NCBI GenBank assembly: GCA_021396245.1
Contig: WNYE01000011.1
Location: forward strand, 310,001 to 374,000
Direction of reading: 5' to 3'
Source: Sporothrix humicola
Lineage: Eukaryota > Ascomycota > Sordariomycetes > Ophiostomatales > Ophiostomataceae
DNA: 64,000 nucleotides
In this document: piece by piece, positions 39,310-49,216 of the stretch
How positions within the stretch are numbered: position 1 is the stretch's first letter
Layout of the letters: each line of letters opens with the position of its first letter
Program-made: the position numbers and the translations under genes
Notes under the pieces: model-generated
Databases searched by the model: none
What the model saw: the letters and a program-made list of their open reading frames with translations, nothing else
Told to the model about the DNA's origin: nothing

Positions 39310-40734
39310 CTAGTTTCCGTTGATAATGGCTAGCATCTCGTCTGGGTCCTTGGGGGCCGTCGTCAGGTTCTCGCTGCCCGTCGCCGTAATCACAATGTTG
39401 TCCTCGATGCGCACGCCGCCGACGTCCCAGTACTTGTTCAGGACAGCCTCGTCAATGTACTTGGCGTGCGCCGGGTCCTGGAGGTAAGGCCGGATGATGA
39501 ACTCGCAGAAATAGATGCCGGGCTCGACTGTGATGACGCTGCCGGCAGGCAGTTTGCCGCGGACGCGCAGGTAGCGGAACATTGTGTCGGTGTCGGCGTA
39601 GTTGGCGTGGCCGCCGGTGTCATGGGTGTCCATGCCCAGGTAGTGGCCGAGGCCGTGGGGGAAGAAGGCGACGCTGGTGCGGGCCTTCAAAATGTCGGCG
39701 GCATCACCTTTGAGGATGCCCAACTCCAAAAGACCGTTGATGGCCACTTTGTGGGCGTGGACGTGGACGTCGTCCCAGACGACGCCCTCCTTGAGCAGGG
39801 CGATGCACTCGAGCTGCATGCGCAGGACAATGTCGTAGATGGCGCGGGACTCGGGCGAGAACTTGCCGGCAATGGGGAACGTGCGCGTAATGTCGGCGGC
39901 GTAGCAGCTGTACTCGGCGCCGGCGTCCAGCAGCAGATTCAGCTTGTTGGCCATGGGCTGGTCGTTCTTGACGTAGTGCAGCGTGGCGGCGGCGCGACCA
40001 CTGGCAACGATACTGTGGTAGGCCTGGTTGCGGCAGCCGTGGGCGACGCAGTGGCCGAGGAAGACGCCTTCGAGTTCTTGCTCATTCGAGACCTTGCCCA
40101 CCTGTGAGAGTACTGCACGGTGGCCGGCGCTCGACACGTCGTTGGCCTTGGCCATTAGCGCCAGCTCGTACGGCGACTTGACCACGCGGCACTCCTCAAT
40201 GGCTTCTTTCAGGAGCGAAAAGTCCTTGGTGTCAAATTCGAGGAACGTTGTCTGGTCCGAGACTTGGCCCTCCATGGCAAACACCGTGCTCTTTGCGCCC
40301 GCTGCCTTGGCCGTCGCTTTCGCGGCCAGCGCCGGGTTCACGTCCGCCACGTACTTGACCTCGTCCACGTCCCACTGCGCCAGCGCCTCCTCCGCGCTCA
40401 CCGGCAGGCCCGACCAGATGACCGACTCGGGGTCGATGGGTGGGATGAACAGCGTCGACTTTTCTGTCTGCAGGTCGTACACGAAATACGAGTCCGCCAG
40501 AGGGCAGCCCGTCAAATAAAAGAAAGGGCGGCGCTGGCGGAACGGCTCGGCCTCGTCGTTGTCCTCCAACAACTTGGTGGCCCGGCTTTCGAGGTACAGC
40601 ACGGCATGCTGGGCGGCGCCGTCGCCGTTGTCGGGGAACTTGCTGCGAATGTACTCGGCGACGCGCTTGGCGTGCGCCTTGGCCGGGTACTTTTGGTCCT
40701 TGAGGACGGCCTCGTACGCGGGGGTGGTCGTCAT
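39310..40734 (-). CDS. Xaa-Pro aminopeptidase / prolidase (M24B metallopeptidase, PEPP type)
   Basis: The intronless product has 474 residues from the ATG at 40734. An N-terminal aminopeptidase-P-like domain (about 1-175, with PFFYLTGC and IPPIDPESVIW) precedes the pita-bread catalytic domain. The five metal ligands of the M24 fold are visible: two Asp (LLDAGAEYSCYAADITRTFP pattern), His in HGLGHYLGMDTHD, Glu in TVEPGIY and Glu in VRIEDN. The enzyme removes residues N-terminal to proline or splits X-Pro dipeptides, a cytosolic peptide-recycling role. Fungal PEPP proteins have this length. A frame open for 39 more codons upstream could give a longer N-terminus, but it is Pro/Thr-rich without targeting character. 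No reason to link it to the neighbouring polyketide locus. Confidence 0.9.
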   Translation of the reverse strand: MTTTPAYEAVLKDQKYPAKAHAKRVAEYIRSKFPDNGDGAAQHAVLYLESRATKLLEDNDEAEPFRQRRPFFYLTGCPLADSYFVYDLQTEKSTLFIPPIDPESVIWSGLPVSAEEALAQWDVDEVKYVADVNPALAAKATAKAAGAKSTVFAMEGQVSDQTTFLEFDTKDFSLLKEAIEECRVVKSPYELALMAKANDVSSAGHRAVLSQVGKVSNEQELEGVFLGHCVAHGCRNQAYHSIVASGRAAATLHYVKNDQPMANKLNLLLDAGAEYSCYAADITRTFPIAGKFSPESRAIYDIVLRMQLECIALLKEGVVWDDVHVHAHKVAINGLLELGILKGDAADILKARTSVAFFPHGLGHYLGMDTHDTGGHANYADTDTMFRYLRVRGKLPAGSVITVEPGIYFCEFIIRPYLQDPAHAKYIDEAVLNKYWDVGGVRIEDNIVITATGSENLTTAPKDPDEMLAIINGN

Positions 40735-41880
40735 GGTCGCGGGCGGGGGGGAGTTGCATGGGAGGGGAGTAGTGGAAGGCTCGTGTATGTTGGAGAGGTT
40801 GGAAACTGGTCGATTTCGATGTCGTGGAAAGTGCTCGATGGTGGATTGCAAAACTGAGAGGAGTCCTCAAAGGTCGAATTGTTAAAGTCGCTCGAGGCAG
40901 CCGGGCGACGCGCATGCGGGGTGGTGATAACGGGGAAGAAAGAGAGGAATACGAGAGTGATGATCTCGGGTCAATTGTTGGGAAACGCCGAATTTATTAC
41001 GTTCAAGTTTCAAGGTCAAAGGTGTCGGAATACGCGGGGCGAATGGTGAGCGGCCGAGTGCAGAATGCAGAATGCAGGTTTGCTTGTGTCTGTCCTGTCC
41101 TGCTCTCCTTCTCTCTCTGTCGAAGCTCAAGCTCGATCAGGAAGGAGCCCCGCCCGATCGTTTACACACGGCTCACACCTCTGCTCTGGCGCTTTCCTCT
41201 TCTGATTCTGTGACGTCCGATGGTGGGACAGTGGGCACCGTGGGGTAAAAAGAGGGTAAAAAATGGGGGGCTGCCTCTCAGATTACAGCGATTACAGCGC
41301 CCTCGCAGTGGCGATAAGAAAAGAAAAGCGACAAAAAAAGAGTGAAAAACAGTGAAAAAAGACAAAAAACAGTGGACTCGGTCTTGGGAACAGTGAATGC
41401 CGGGCTTGGCTTTCCTGGGTCGGAAATGGAAGAGAAAAAGGCTTCTAGAAGAAAAATAGTGGACTGACACGACGAGAAAAAGGAAGAAATTCGGAAGAAA
41501 AAAAGAGTGGAAAAGAGAGCGATGACAAAGAATTGTACGCGTGATTTCGTCGTGTCTCACTATGCGTCGTGACTGCCACGAGAAGCGGCATCTCCCGATT
41601 ACATAATACAAAGGTTCTCGTTTGAACAAAGAAGAGATGAAAGGACCACGAAAGAAGGGATCAAGGACGAGACGAGGACAAAGAGAAGAGCAAGACATCG
41701 ACCCTGCTTCGTCAAGGGACTCATTGTCACAATGTAGGCACGTGGGCTTCTTGTGCTGTGGTTGTGTATTGCTCGGATTATGCGCTTCTGCGCTTCATTA
41801 TTCGTAACTATCGTGATATGATATCTGTGTTGAGCGTCGAGCCCCTCCTCCTCTCGTAGTCAGTGGTCTCACTGCGTTTG
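40735..41880. other. intergenic: aminopeptidase promoter and cyclin 3' flank
   Basis: No gene is supported. The plus strand is purine-rich over most of 41,250-41,700. A 9-base direct repeat (GATTACAGC twice) is at 41281-41298. Confidence 0.5.
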
Positions 41881-43107
41881 CTAACTGACCTCCACTTTCC
41901 GCCGCCGCGTCACGTTCAGCGAGTCCATTGACGCCATCACCGCCGCCGTCCCGTCCTGGTCCAGCGACCCTACCGCCCGCCCGCTCTTCATCAGCATCCA
42001 GTGCTGCCGCATGTCTTCGGCACACACACTGAGCTCAAAGCCGGCCAAAAAGCAGAAATTAATCTCGAGGCGGGCCAGCTCGGCTTCCGTGACGCCGCCG
42101 ACGCGGGCCATCTTGGTGTGTGCGTAGCTCAGGTCCTCCAAGGCTTTCATGGCGACGCGCAGGCCGGCCAGCAGCAGACGGTGCGCGTTGCGGCGGGTGA
42201 CGGCAATGGCCTTTTCGGAGACGGCCAGCCGATAAATGTAGTAGCTGGTGGCGAGGTAGACGCCGGTGCTCATGGGACAGAAGCGGTGGAGCCTTAACAA
42301 GTACTCGGAGATGCCAATGGGGGGCGCCTTTTTGCTGTAGAATTTGCGGGTAATGGCCGAGTGCTGGACATTGAGGGGTTGGGAGTTGGCGCCGATGACA
42401 ATGTACGGCTCGGCGGGGGGCACCAACAAGATTGGGACGCCACTGCTGCTGACGGCTGTGGACGACTCCGCGGTTGGTGACTGTGACTGGCGACTTGGTG
42501 ACGGCTGCCTTAAGTGGACACCGTCAATCTCGATATTTGGGTTGTGTATCGGTTTCGCAGGTGGCGGAGTCGGCGGCAGCCTTGGTCGTGATGGTGTCGA
42601 GGGCGGATGTGTGGTGTTTGTGTCGTTTTCGTCGCGCGGCGGCGTACTCCGGTCGTTGCCGACAACGTCGGCGATCTCGCGCTGCTGCTGCTCCTGCGCC
42701 TTGCGTTTGCGGTCCTCTCTGTCCGCCTTTTCTGCCTGCTCGCGCAGCCGTGCCAGGCTGTTTTCGCTCAGTGTCCGCACAATCACCTCCTTCTCGGCCT
42801 GCATGCTCCGCATGTTGGTCGGCGTCGTTTCTTCATGTAGTGGCGGCGGTGTTGGCGGGATATCGCCCGTAATCCGCACAAGCGCCTCGACGCCGGCGCC
42901 CAGCATCTGGAGAGCGGCCAGCGGCGTCACGTCGAAAATGTCGTCGGTCAGCGAGGCGAGGCGGGGCGACGGCGCGTCATTGCTTGCCGGGTCGCACGAT
43001 CCGGACGATGACGAGAAGAGGCTGGGATCGGAGGCCGGCACAGGTGGCGGCGGTGGCGAGTCGGGTGTTGAGCCAGAGCCCGAGTTGTGTTCTTGGTGTT
43101 CGGCCAT
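41881..43107 (-). CDS. PHO80-like cyclin
   Basis: The intronless product has 408 residues from the ATG at 43107. The N-terminal ~240 residues are Ser/Pro-rich and charged with poly-Pro segments (low complexity). A Pho80-type cyclin box occupies about residues 250-385: YSKKAPPIGISEYLLRLHRF, then YLATSYYIYRL, RRNAHRLLLAGLRVAMK, and LEINFCFLAGFELSVCAEDM. Cyclins of this group partner the Pho85/Cdk5-type kinase; PHO80 (PREG in Neurospora) represses phosphate-starvation genes, and related Pcl6/7 cyclins act on glycogen and stress pathways. The sequence fits the group clearly but cannot separate PHO80 from other members. The 105 open codons upstream of the chosen ATG look like leader sequence. Confidence 0.8.
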   Translation of the reverse strand: MAEHQEHNSGSGSTPDSPPPPPVPASDPSLFSSSSGSCDPASNDAPSPRLASLTDDIFDVTPLAALQMLGAGVEALVRITGDIPPTPPPLHEETTPTNMRSMQAEKEVIVRTLSENSLARLREQAEKADREDRKRKAQEQQQREIADVVGNDRSTPPRDENDTNTTHPPSTPSRPRLPPTPPPAKPIHNPNIEIDGVHLRQPSPSRQSQSPTAESSTAVSSSGVPILLVPPAEPYIVIGANSQPLNVQHSAITRKFYSKKAPPIGISEYLLRLHRFCPMSTGVYLATSYYIYRLAVSEKAIAVTRRNAHRLLLAGLRVAMKALEDLSYAHTKMARVGGVTEAELARLEINFCFLAGFELSVCAEDMRQHWMLMKSGRAVGSLDQDGTAAVMASMDSLNVTRRRKVEVS

Positions 43108-46100
43108 GATGTGGGTGACTTTGTGGTTGTAGATGTCAAAAGAAGATTCGTTGACGTCGAGATCGTATCGTTCGATGCCGCGACGTGACGTGTAAAATGT
43201 AGAGGGATGTGGAATGCGGCGCGATGTAGTGTAACCGCTCGAGGTGCACTTCAGTGTGCTGGAATGCCCAAAAGAAACAAGAGAAACGGTGATCGTCTGT
43301 TTCAATATGTCGCGCGCTGGCGCGCTTTGTGTTTGTGGGCGGACACGAGATTCTGCAGTTCTGCAGAGAAGGGGACATGGGCGAGCGGAAGATGTGAGAA
43401 ATGGATTATCGGTGTCGGTCACAATTCAACGGTGGCCATTGTAAGTCGGCTGTTTCGATTCTGGAAATCTTGTCGCCGTCCCGGTTGCCTATTACCGATT
43501 AATGATGTTGGGTTTGTCTGATCCCGGTCCTCGGTTAATAGTGGGAAAGGAGGTGAGATGCAAGCCGGGGTTCTTGCGGCTTGGATTGCGTCAAAATAGG
43601 TGAGCGTTTAATTGTTGAAATGCGATGTAAATGACAGGGTGAGCAGGGGAATGAGATGTTGAGACGAGCCGCGGGCGGACGAGTTAATCGGGAAGTATAG
43701 ACGAAATGCGCTGGCACGTGCTTTTTGTGAGGTTAAGGTGGGATGGGTGTGTCAGTCGGTCCGAAGGCGAAAAGGCGCAGAGAGATAAGGTCAAGGGCCG
43801 TGACGTGATGTATTTTGAAAGACGTGAAACTGGTGATGCAGGTTGTCGACGAAAAACGAGAGAATAAAAGAAGAGAAAAGTCGAGAAGATGGACAAGAAA
43901 AGAGGCCCAGGCAGGTAAAAGGGGAGCCGGAGCGTGCCAGCGAGCGACGATGGCAGATCGGCCGACTAAGTAGGCTGCCCAAAATTAAATAATTTAACGG
44001 CGAATTCCTTGTTCGTCACGCTGATGTCCACAGTTCCAGAACAGAAAGAAAAAGGGTCTCTGTTCTGGAGAGCCGCGACGCAGAGCCGGCGGTTAGGCGG
44101 GTTGGGCGGGACAAGCGGCTTCGTTCTCTGTATGTGTTGGGCTGCTCTAGAAGACCGAAAGGGGCCACGAGACGGTTTTGCAGGGGCGAAAAGACCCCAA
44201 ATTGGGCAGGGTTCAGGCCCGACCATGCAAGCCAAAAGAACAAAAGAAGCCGAATCCACTACCGCGTGTGCGCTGTCCTTCAACAAAGAAAGGGTCCGAC
44301 AGGTGGGTATAGCGGGTTCAGGGCGTTGATGAGAGTGTCAAAGAGGCGCTGAGCCCTGTGAACTTAGGCGGACCTGTCAACGAAAAAAGAACAAAAAGAG
44401 CGCTGTCAGCGAGATGGCGGGGCGGACAGGACGCTAAGAAACGGCGCCAATCTCGGTCGGGAAGTGGTCGAGTTCGTCAGAGTCGTTTTGCGAGTGTGTT
44501 ATTAGGTGTGGTTTTTCGTTTTCTAGTGCGGTTCGTGACGATGTGAGACGACGGTCTTTGTTCTCGTTTTAGCGGTGACGATTTGAAGTCAAGAGAGGGA
44601 ACTGGCAAAGTAGATGAAGAATGGAAGAAAATTGAAGGGTGACAACCGATGATCCCCGGAAATAAACCAAGAAAAAGTAGGAGGCAGCAAGTGACAAAAG
44701 ACGAAAGAGCCAAGACTCGAGAGAAGGAAATAACAACTCAACGTGCTTTAGCGTTCTGGGGAAAAAGCCCGGAGAATATGGAAGGTGTGTTCGACGTTTG
44801 AAAATTCAAGTCTGAAAACAGGAGAACCTAACAGAAATAGGGGCAAGGTTGGAGAGGGAAAGAACAAGGTAAATTTCCTGCGGAGAGTGAAGAGCATCGT
44901 GAGATTTCCCGCGGAGAGGAAAGAACGACAGAGGTCTTCTTTTTGTATCGCCCCTGTTCAATATATTCTTCCCTCCTCGTGCACACCTTTTTCAACTTGC
45001 ATCTGACCATATTTGGAAATACGACAAATTCTATTTGAGCCCAGGAGTGTGTGTCTAATGTTCAAGGTACATGCACCCACCAGGAAGCGCCCGTTCTCCC
45101 CACCTTGTACACCAGGCGGGTCCTTTTCTTTATTTTCTTGATGGGTCCTTAAATATTTCCACCATCATGTCGAATGGATACAACGCCACTCACTAATGCC
45201 TCTTCCCGAACGAGGCGGCAACGGCGACAATGTCGAGCAAAAGGGTGGTGGACGACTGGCAGCCATTCGCCAGGACATCGTGGGGTTGGTCTTGTCATTG
45301 CTACTCTGTGGAAAAGGCTGGCCTGATTGATCGAGATGGGATTTTCTCGACGGCCTGTGGTTCATATTTCACTCATCCATTGCTGTCTCACCGCTTCTCC
45401 GTCTCCTGTCTCTGTCTTCTTCGGGTTTCCGCCTGTTGGTTGCATCGTGAACGGGAGACAGTCTGTACGAAAGACACCAAGTTTGTATGCTGTGATGTAT
45501 GTTTTGTCGAAAAGACTTGATATGTCGTATTTATCTGCGCCTGTGCCGTCTAATGGCTCTGTGCGTTTCGCCTCCCCCACGTTCACCCTAGCTTTGGCTT
45601 GAACCCTTTGAGCCTTCTCCAAGGCGTGGAGACGATTGCAAGATATGCAAATGTGGACTTTTCAATCACACTTTTCAGCTTTTCCTATTTTGTGAAATTT
45701 GTGCTGCAATAAACACAAACGCCAGTCACAACAAGGAGCAGATCGTCCGAGAAGTACGTTGTGTTCCTTTTGAATCTGTGAGGAACATACGACAGTCGAT
45801 CTTTGCACGAGGGACCCTGATGTGTATTCTTCCTTTTCGCTTTGCCCTTTCTTTCAGGGTCTCAGGGTCCTCCCCAGACTTTGTAGACTGCCTGGACACC
45901 ACTTCCGGGCCGTGTCCCGTCACTTGTGCTGCCTATTTCCGTACCCGGCTTGCCTGTTCAGGGTTTCCCATGACATATTTCACAAATTTTGCATACCTCG
46001 AGTGGCACTGCATTATCACTAGACAATGTGCCGTGTGCCGTTCCCCCACGTAGTTGTCCTCTTCGTTATGACTCTCTGTAATTTGTGTAATATGTCTGTA

Positions 46101-46386
46101 GAGCGCTGGAAAGTAAGGAGGCCGACTTCGCAGCATTGACTTGAAAGGTGCAAATGCCGATGGAAAACTATGCTGACCTGGCAAAGGCAGTCCACTGCAA
46201 GTCAAATTAGTCATGACAAGATGCCATTACTTGCGAAATCTCACTGTCTCAATACATAACCAAATGTACGGGCCTTGTTAATGTGTTGCCAAAATCATAT
46301 CTCATTATTGTATCCGAATGCCCAATTTTGTGATATCCAAACGCCAAAATATGTAGTCAAAGTAACACTGCCAAATATACACACTA
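43108..46386. other. gene-poor interval (3.3 kb)
   Basis: No protein gene is supported. 43,108-44,900 is the likely promoter and long leader of the cyclin gene, largely purine-rich on the plus strand. 44,950-46,386 is mixed to AT-rich and includes the oxygenase 3' flank. No RNA gene was recognised by eye. Confidence 0.5.
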
Positions 46387-47880
46387 CTACGCCTCGGTCG
46401 GCTCCACATCGTACTCGACGTCCGTCCGGATGACGTACTTGGCGCCCTTGCGCACACCCGTGCCCTCGTGCAGCAGCGCACTGCGTGTCTCGCCGTGCGG
46501 GAAAATGACCACGGCGCCCATGACGGGCCGCACCGGGTAGGCGTTCAAAGTGCCTTCGACGGCGCCGGGCAAGAAGAAAGTCGTTTCGCCGCCTTCGAAT
46601 TCGTCGTTCAGATAGACCAAGAATGTGAAAAGTGAGCTCTGCTTCTTGCCCTCAGGGGAGTCGTCGTAGACGTAGGTTCTCTCGCTTCCAACGCCCCGAA
46701 TACCCGACGGCGGCCAAGCACCGTCAATGTGGCAGCGGTACTCGGCACCGGGAACATAGCGGTACACGCGGAAACGGCGGTTGATGCCGCGGGCCACGCG
46801 ACCGCCGAGCACAGACGGCACGAACCTCGAGATGCGCGACCACAGCAGGTCGTGGAACTGCGGGTCGACGACCCAGTAGAAATTGTGCGCCAGGATGCTG
46901 ACGTCGCCGTCTTCGCGGACGGGGGCGTCGGGCAGGAAGCCGACGGACTCGCCGGCGGCAATAATGGACTTGCACTCGTCGGGCGTCAAGACATCGGTGG
47001 CGACGCCGAGGCGGGGGACTGTCGGGTGGGGGTGGTAGGCAATCGCTGCAGGAGCTTCGGGGGCCAAGGGTACAGCACCAGGTTCCGATGTGTAGACAAT
47101 GGCTGGGTGGTGGTTTGGTGGTTTGCGCTGGGCGCCCTCGGTGGTCTCGATGATGGGCAGAGCCTCTGGTATCGGGCCGGTTGTGGGTGCGTACTTGAGA
47201 ATAGATTTGTCAATGACAGAGGCGTAGACCTGTTCCCTTGGTGTTGGAGTGCGGAGGTCCCAAATGTCTTGAGTGTGGATGGCTGGGATGCCGGCTGTCG
47301 TCGTGGCATAGCGGCGTAGAGCTTCGGGGTTGACGTCGATGGGGCCGGTGGCGCGGAGAATAGCATCAACAACAAGAAGGCGTTCCTTGTCTTCTGTTGA
47401 CCGAACGAGTGCAGCGGCTTGTCTGTCTTCTGGCGCAGTGGATAGGCCGCTGATAATGTCGAGATCGCGGACCCAGCGGCAGAGGGCTCCCAGCTTGAGC
47501 TCTTCACCCCGAAGGCGCATCTCGGCGAGCAGAACCCGGGCGTCCAAGTACTTGCCGTCAGCAAGCGCTGCCGAGACTCGGGCTGTCAGGTTGGTTCCTG
47601 CAGCATTGACACCCGTGGTGCATGCCTGGCGGAACTCATGGACGGCACCGCGCAGCTCCCGGCATTGCTTCGACTTGATGACCGCTGGGTGGGCTGCGAG
47701 CTCTTTCAGTGTGTCGACGGTAATCTCGAGTTCTTCTGTCGAAGTGACAGACTGAAGACTTGTGGTTTCGGGGGGTGTATCGCTTGGTGGAGAGATGGGC
47801 CGGGCCACTTTTGTGGCTTTATGGTCGGCCTTGCCCTGGGCCTGAGCTTTCCGTTTTCGTGCTGCTGATTTGGCCGTCAT
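46387..47880 (-). CDS. 2-oxoglutarate/Fe(II)-dependent dioxygenase (prolyl-4-hydroxylase-like)
   Basis: The intronless product has 497 residues. The first ~30 residues are Lys/Arg/Ala-rich (MTAKSAARKRKAQ), possibly a nuclear signal. Residues about 60-290 are mostly helical without a recognised domain. The C-terminal ~200 residues carry the double-stranded beta-helix of 2OG oxygenases: RCHIDGAWPP gives the HxD iron ligands (near residue 382), FLVYLNDEFEGGETTFF is the typical strand after it, and LLHEGTGVRKGAKYVIRTD gives the distal His (near 467) and the 2OG-binding Arg. Such proteins hydroxylate protein or small-molecule substrates; this one's substrate is unknown. It is transcribed divergently from the ThDP enzyme. 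Confidence 0.82.
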   Translation of the reverse strand: MTAKSAARKRKAQAQGKADHKATKVARPISPPSDTPPETTSLQSVTSTEELEITVDTLKELAAHPAVIKSKQCRELRGAVHEFRQACTTGVNAAGTNLTARVSAALADGKYLDARVLLAEMRLRGEELKLGALCRWVRDLDIISGLSTAPEDRQAAALVRSTEDKERLLVVDAILRATGPIDVNPEALRRYATTTAGIPAIHTQDIWDLRTPTPREQVYASVIDKSILKYAPTTGPIPEALPIIETTEGAQRKPPNHHPAIVYTSEPGAVPLAPEAPAAIAYHPHPTVPRLGVATDVLTPDECKSIIAAGESVGFLPDAPVREDGDVSILAHNFYWVVDPQFHDLLWSRISRFVPSVLGGRVARGINRRFRVYRYVPGAEYRCHIDGAWPPSGIRGVGSERTYVYDDSPEGKKQSSLFTFLVYLNDEFEGGETTFFLPGAVEGTLNAYPVRPVMGAVVIFPHGETRSALLHEGTGVRKGAKYVIRTDVEYDVEPTEA

Positions 47881-49216
47881 CGTGTGTGTGGATGATGGCC
47901 GTTATTGACGACGATGGATGGCATCGTACGAGAATCGCAAAAATAATTTTGGTGTTCTTTAGCAAGGTGAGAAGCGCACGTGACTCTCACAGTGGTCCGA
48001 AATTGGCACGGCTTTCCGCACCGTCCCCTCACCGTCTTATCGGAATTCCTATTTCCTTATCGCGCCCTGGCTCTGGTCATTCAGCATGCGGGGAAACGTA
48101 CCGCAATTAAGTGGTTTTGCACCACGGAAAGGAACAAAAAGTGGGTGAATGCCGGTGATAAGCGAGTGGGCAGGATTTCAATTCCATAATGGATTGGCCA
48201 ACTCGTACCTGGCGACATCTTGCTAGCTCCATCGACCGGCCCCGTAAGTTTCTTTTAAGATGCTGTTAGATGCCACTTTGACAAGTTTTGTCCGTTGGAG
48301 ATGTCGTCAACCGTCAATGGTCGACAACGATCGCGAAATAAAACCTGGGGATTGATGCATACGTAAATGGAGAGCGCGACGTGGCGTTCATTTTAGGCCA
48401 ATTTTGTCAATTTGTATGGACGGGCGCGTGTGAAAAGGGCAACAACGTCGCCGGAACCCCTTAAACCCCATAACGCGTTTCCGTCTTATCGTTGGTGGTC
48501 GCACATGCCCTTTTTGTTGTCTTTAGCTGCCCCTTTGGCGTCTTGGGATGTATGAATGACCTCAGGATGCAGCTTCCGTTTCTGGTAACAACAGTGCCTT
48601 TCTTGAGACAACCGCAACAATCCGTCTCAAATCCGTGACAAAGACCAACGTAAATCTCCACCGCCAGAGGGGGAAGCTGCGACTTGCGCAGCACAGCTGC
48701 TCACATGAGCATTTTGCGTATTTCCTATTGAGGTTCGTGTGCATTGCTGAGTTCTGATTGGCCCGTCGAGGACCTTTAAATAGGGAAGCTGCGACCAACA
48801 TGTTGAACATGGCTCTTTCCACTTATACAACAACTTTTTTGATCAGATCTCTCCTTTTTGGCATCTTCAAAAAATCGAGTCCTTTCTGATTCTTGATAAC
48901 TGATCATTCCCGTCTCACATCATCACGGTGAACATCGTCGGCATTTGTCGAGTCCCGTCGTCGTCCTTATACCCGAGTGTTGTGGAGTCGCGATCAACAA
49001 GGTGCCCCAACTCCAACTCCATAATCGGGGAACGTCTCTTCTTTATATATTCTTCACTTTTTTGTTTTTATTCCGATCACATCTTGTCTCCTCCCCTCCC
49101 CTCCCTCTGTCGGTTACGGGTAGGTCTACCACTTCACGTTTACTCTCCATTTTATACGAACCACACCTCAACCACTACCTCCACCTCTCCCCATCTCCTC
49201 TCCTCCACACAAAGTC
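47881..49216. other. divergent promoter region, dioxygenase / ThDP enzyme
   Basis: No gene is supported. A TATA-like TTTAAATA lies at about 48775-48782, 440 bases before the ThDP-enzyme ATG. From about 48,840 to 49,216 the plus strand is strongly pyrimidine-rich and reads as a long leader. Confidence 0.5.
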
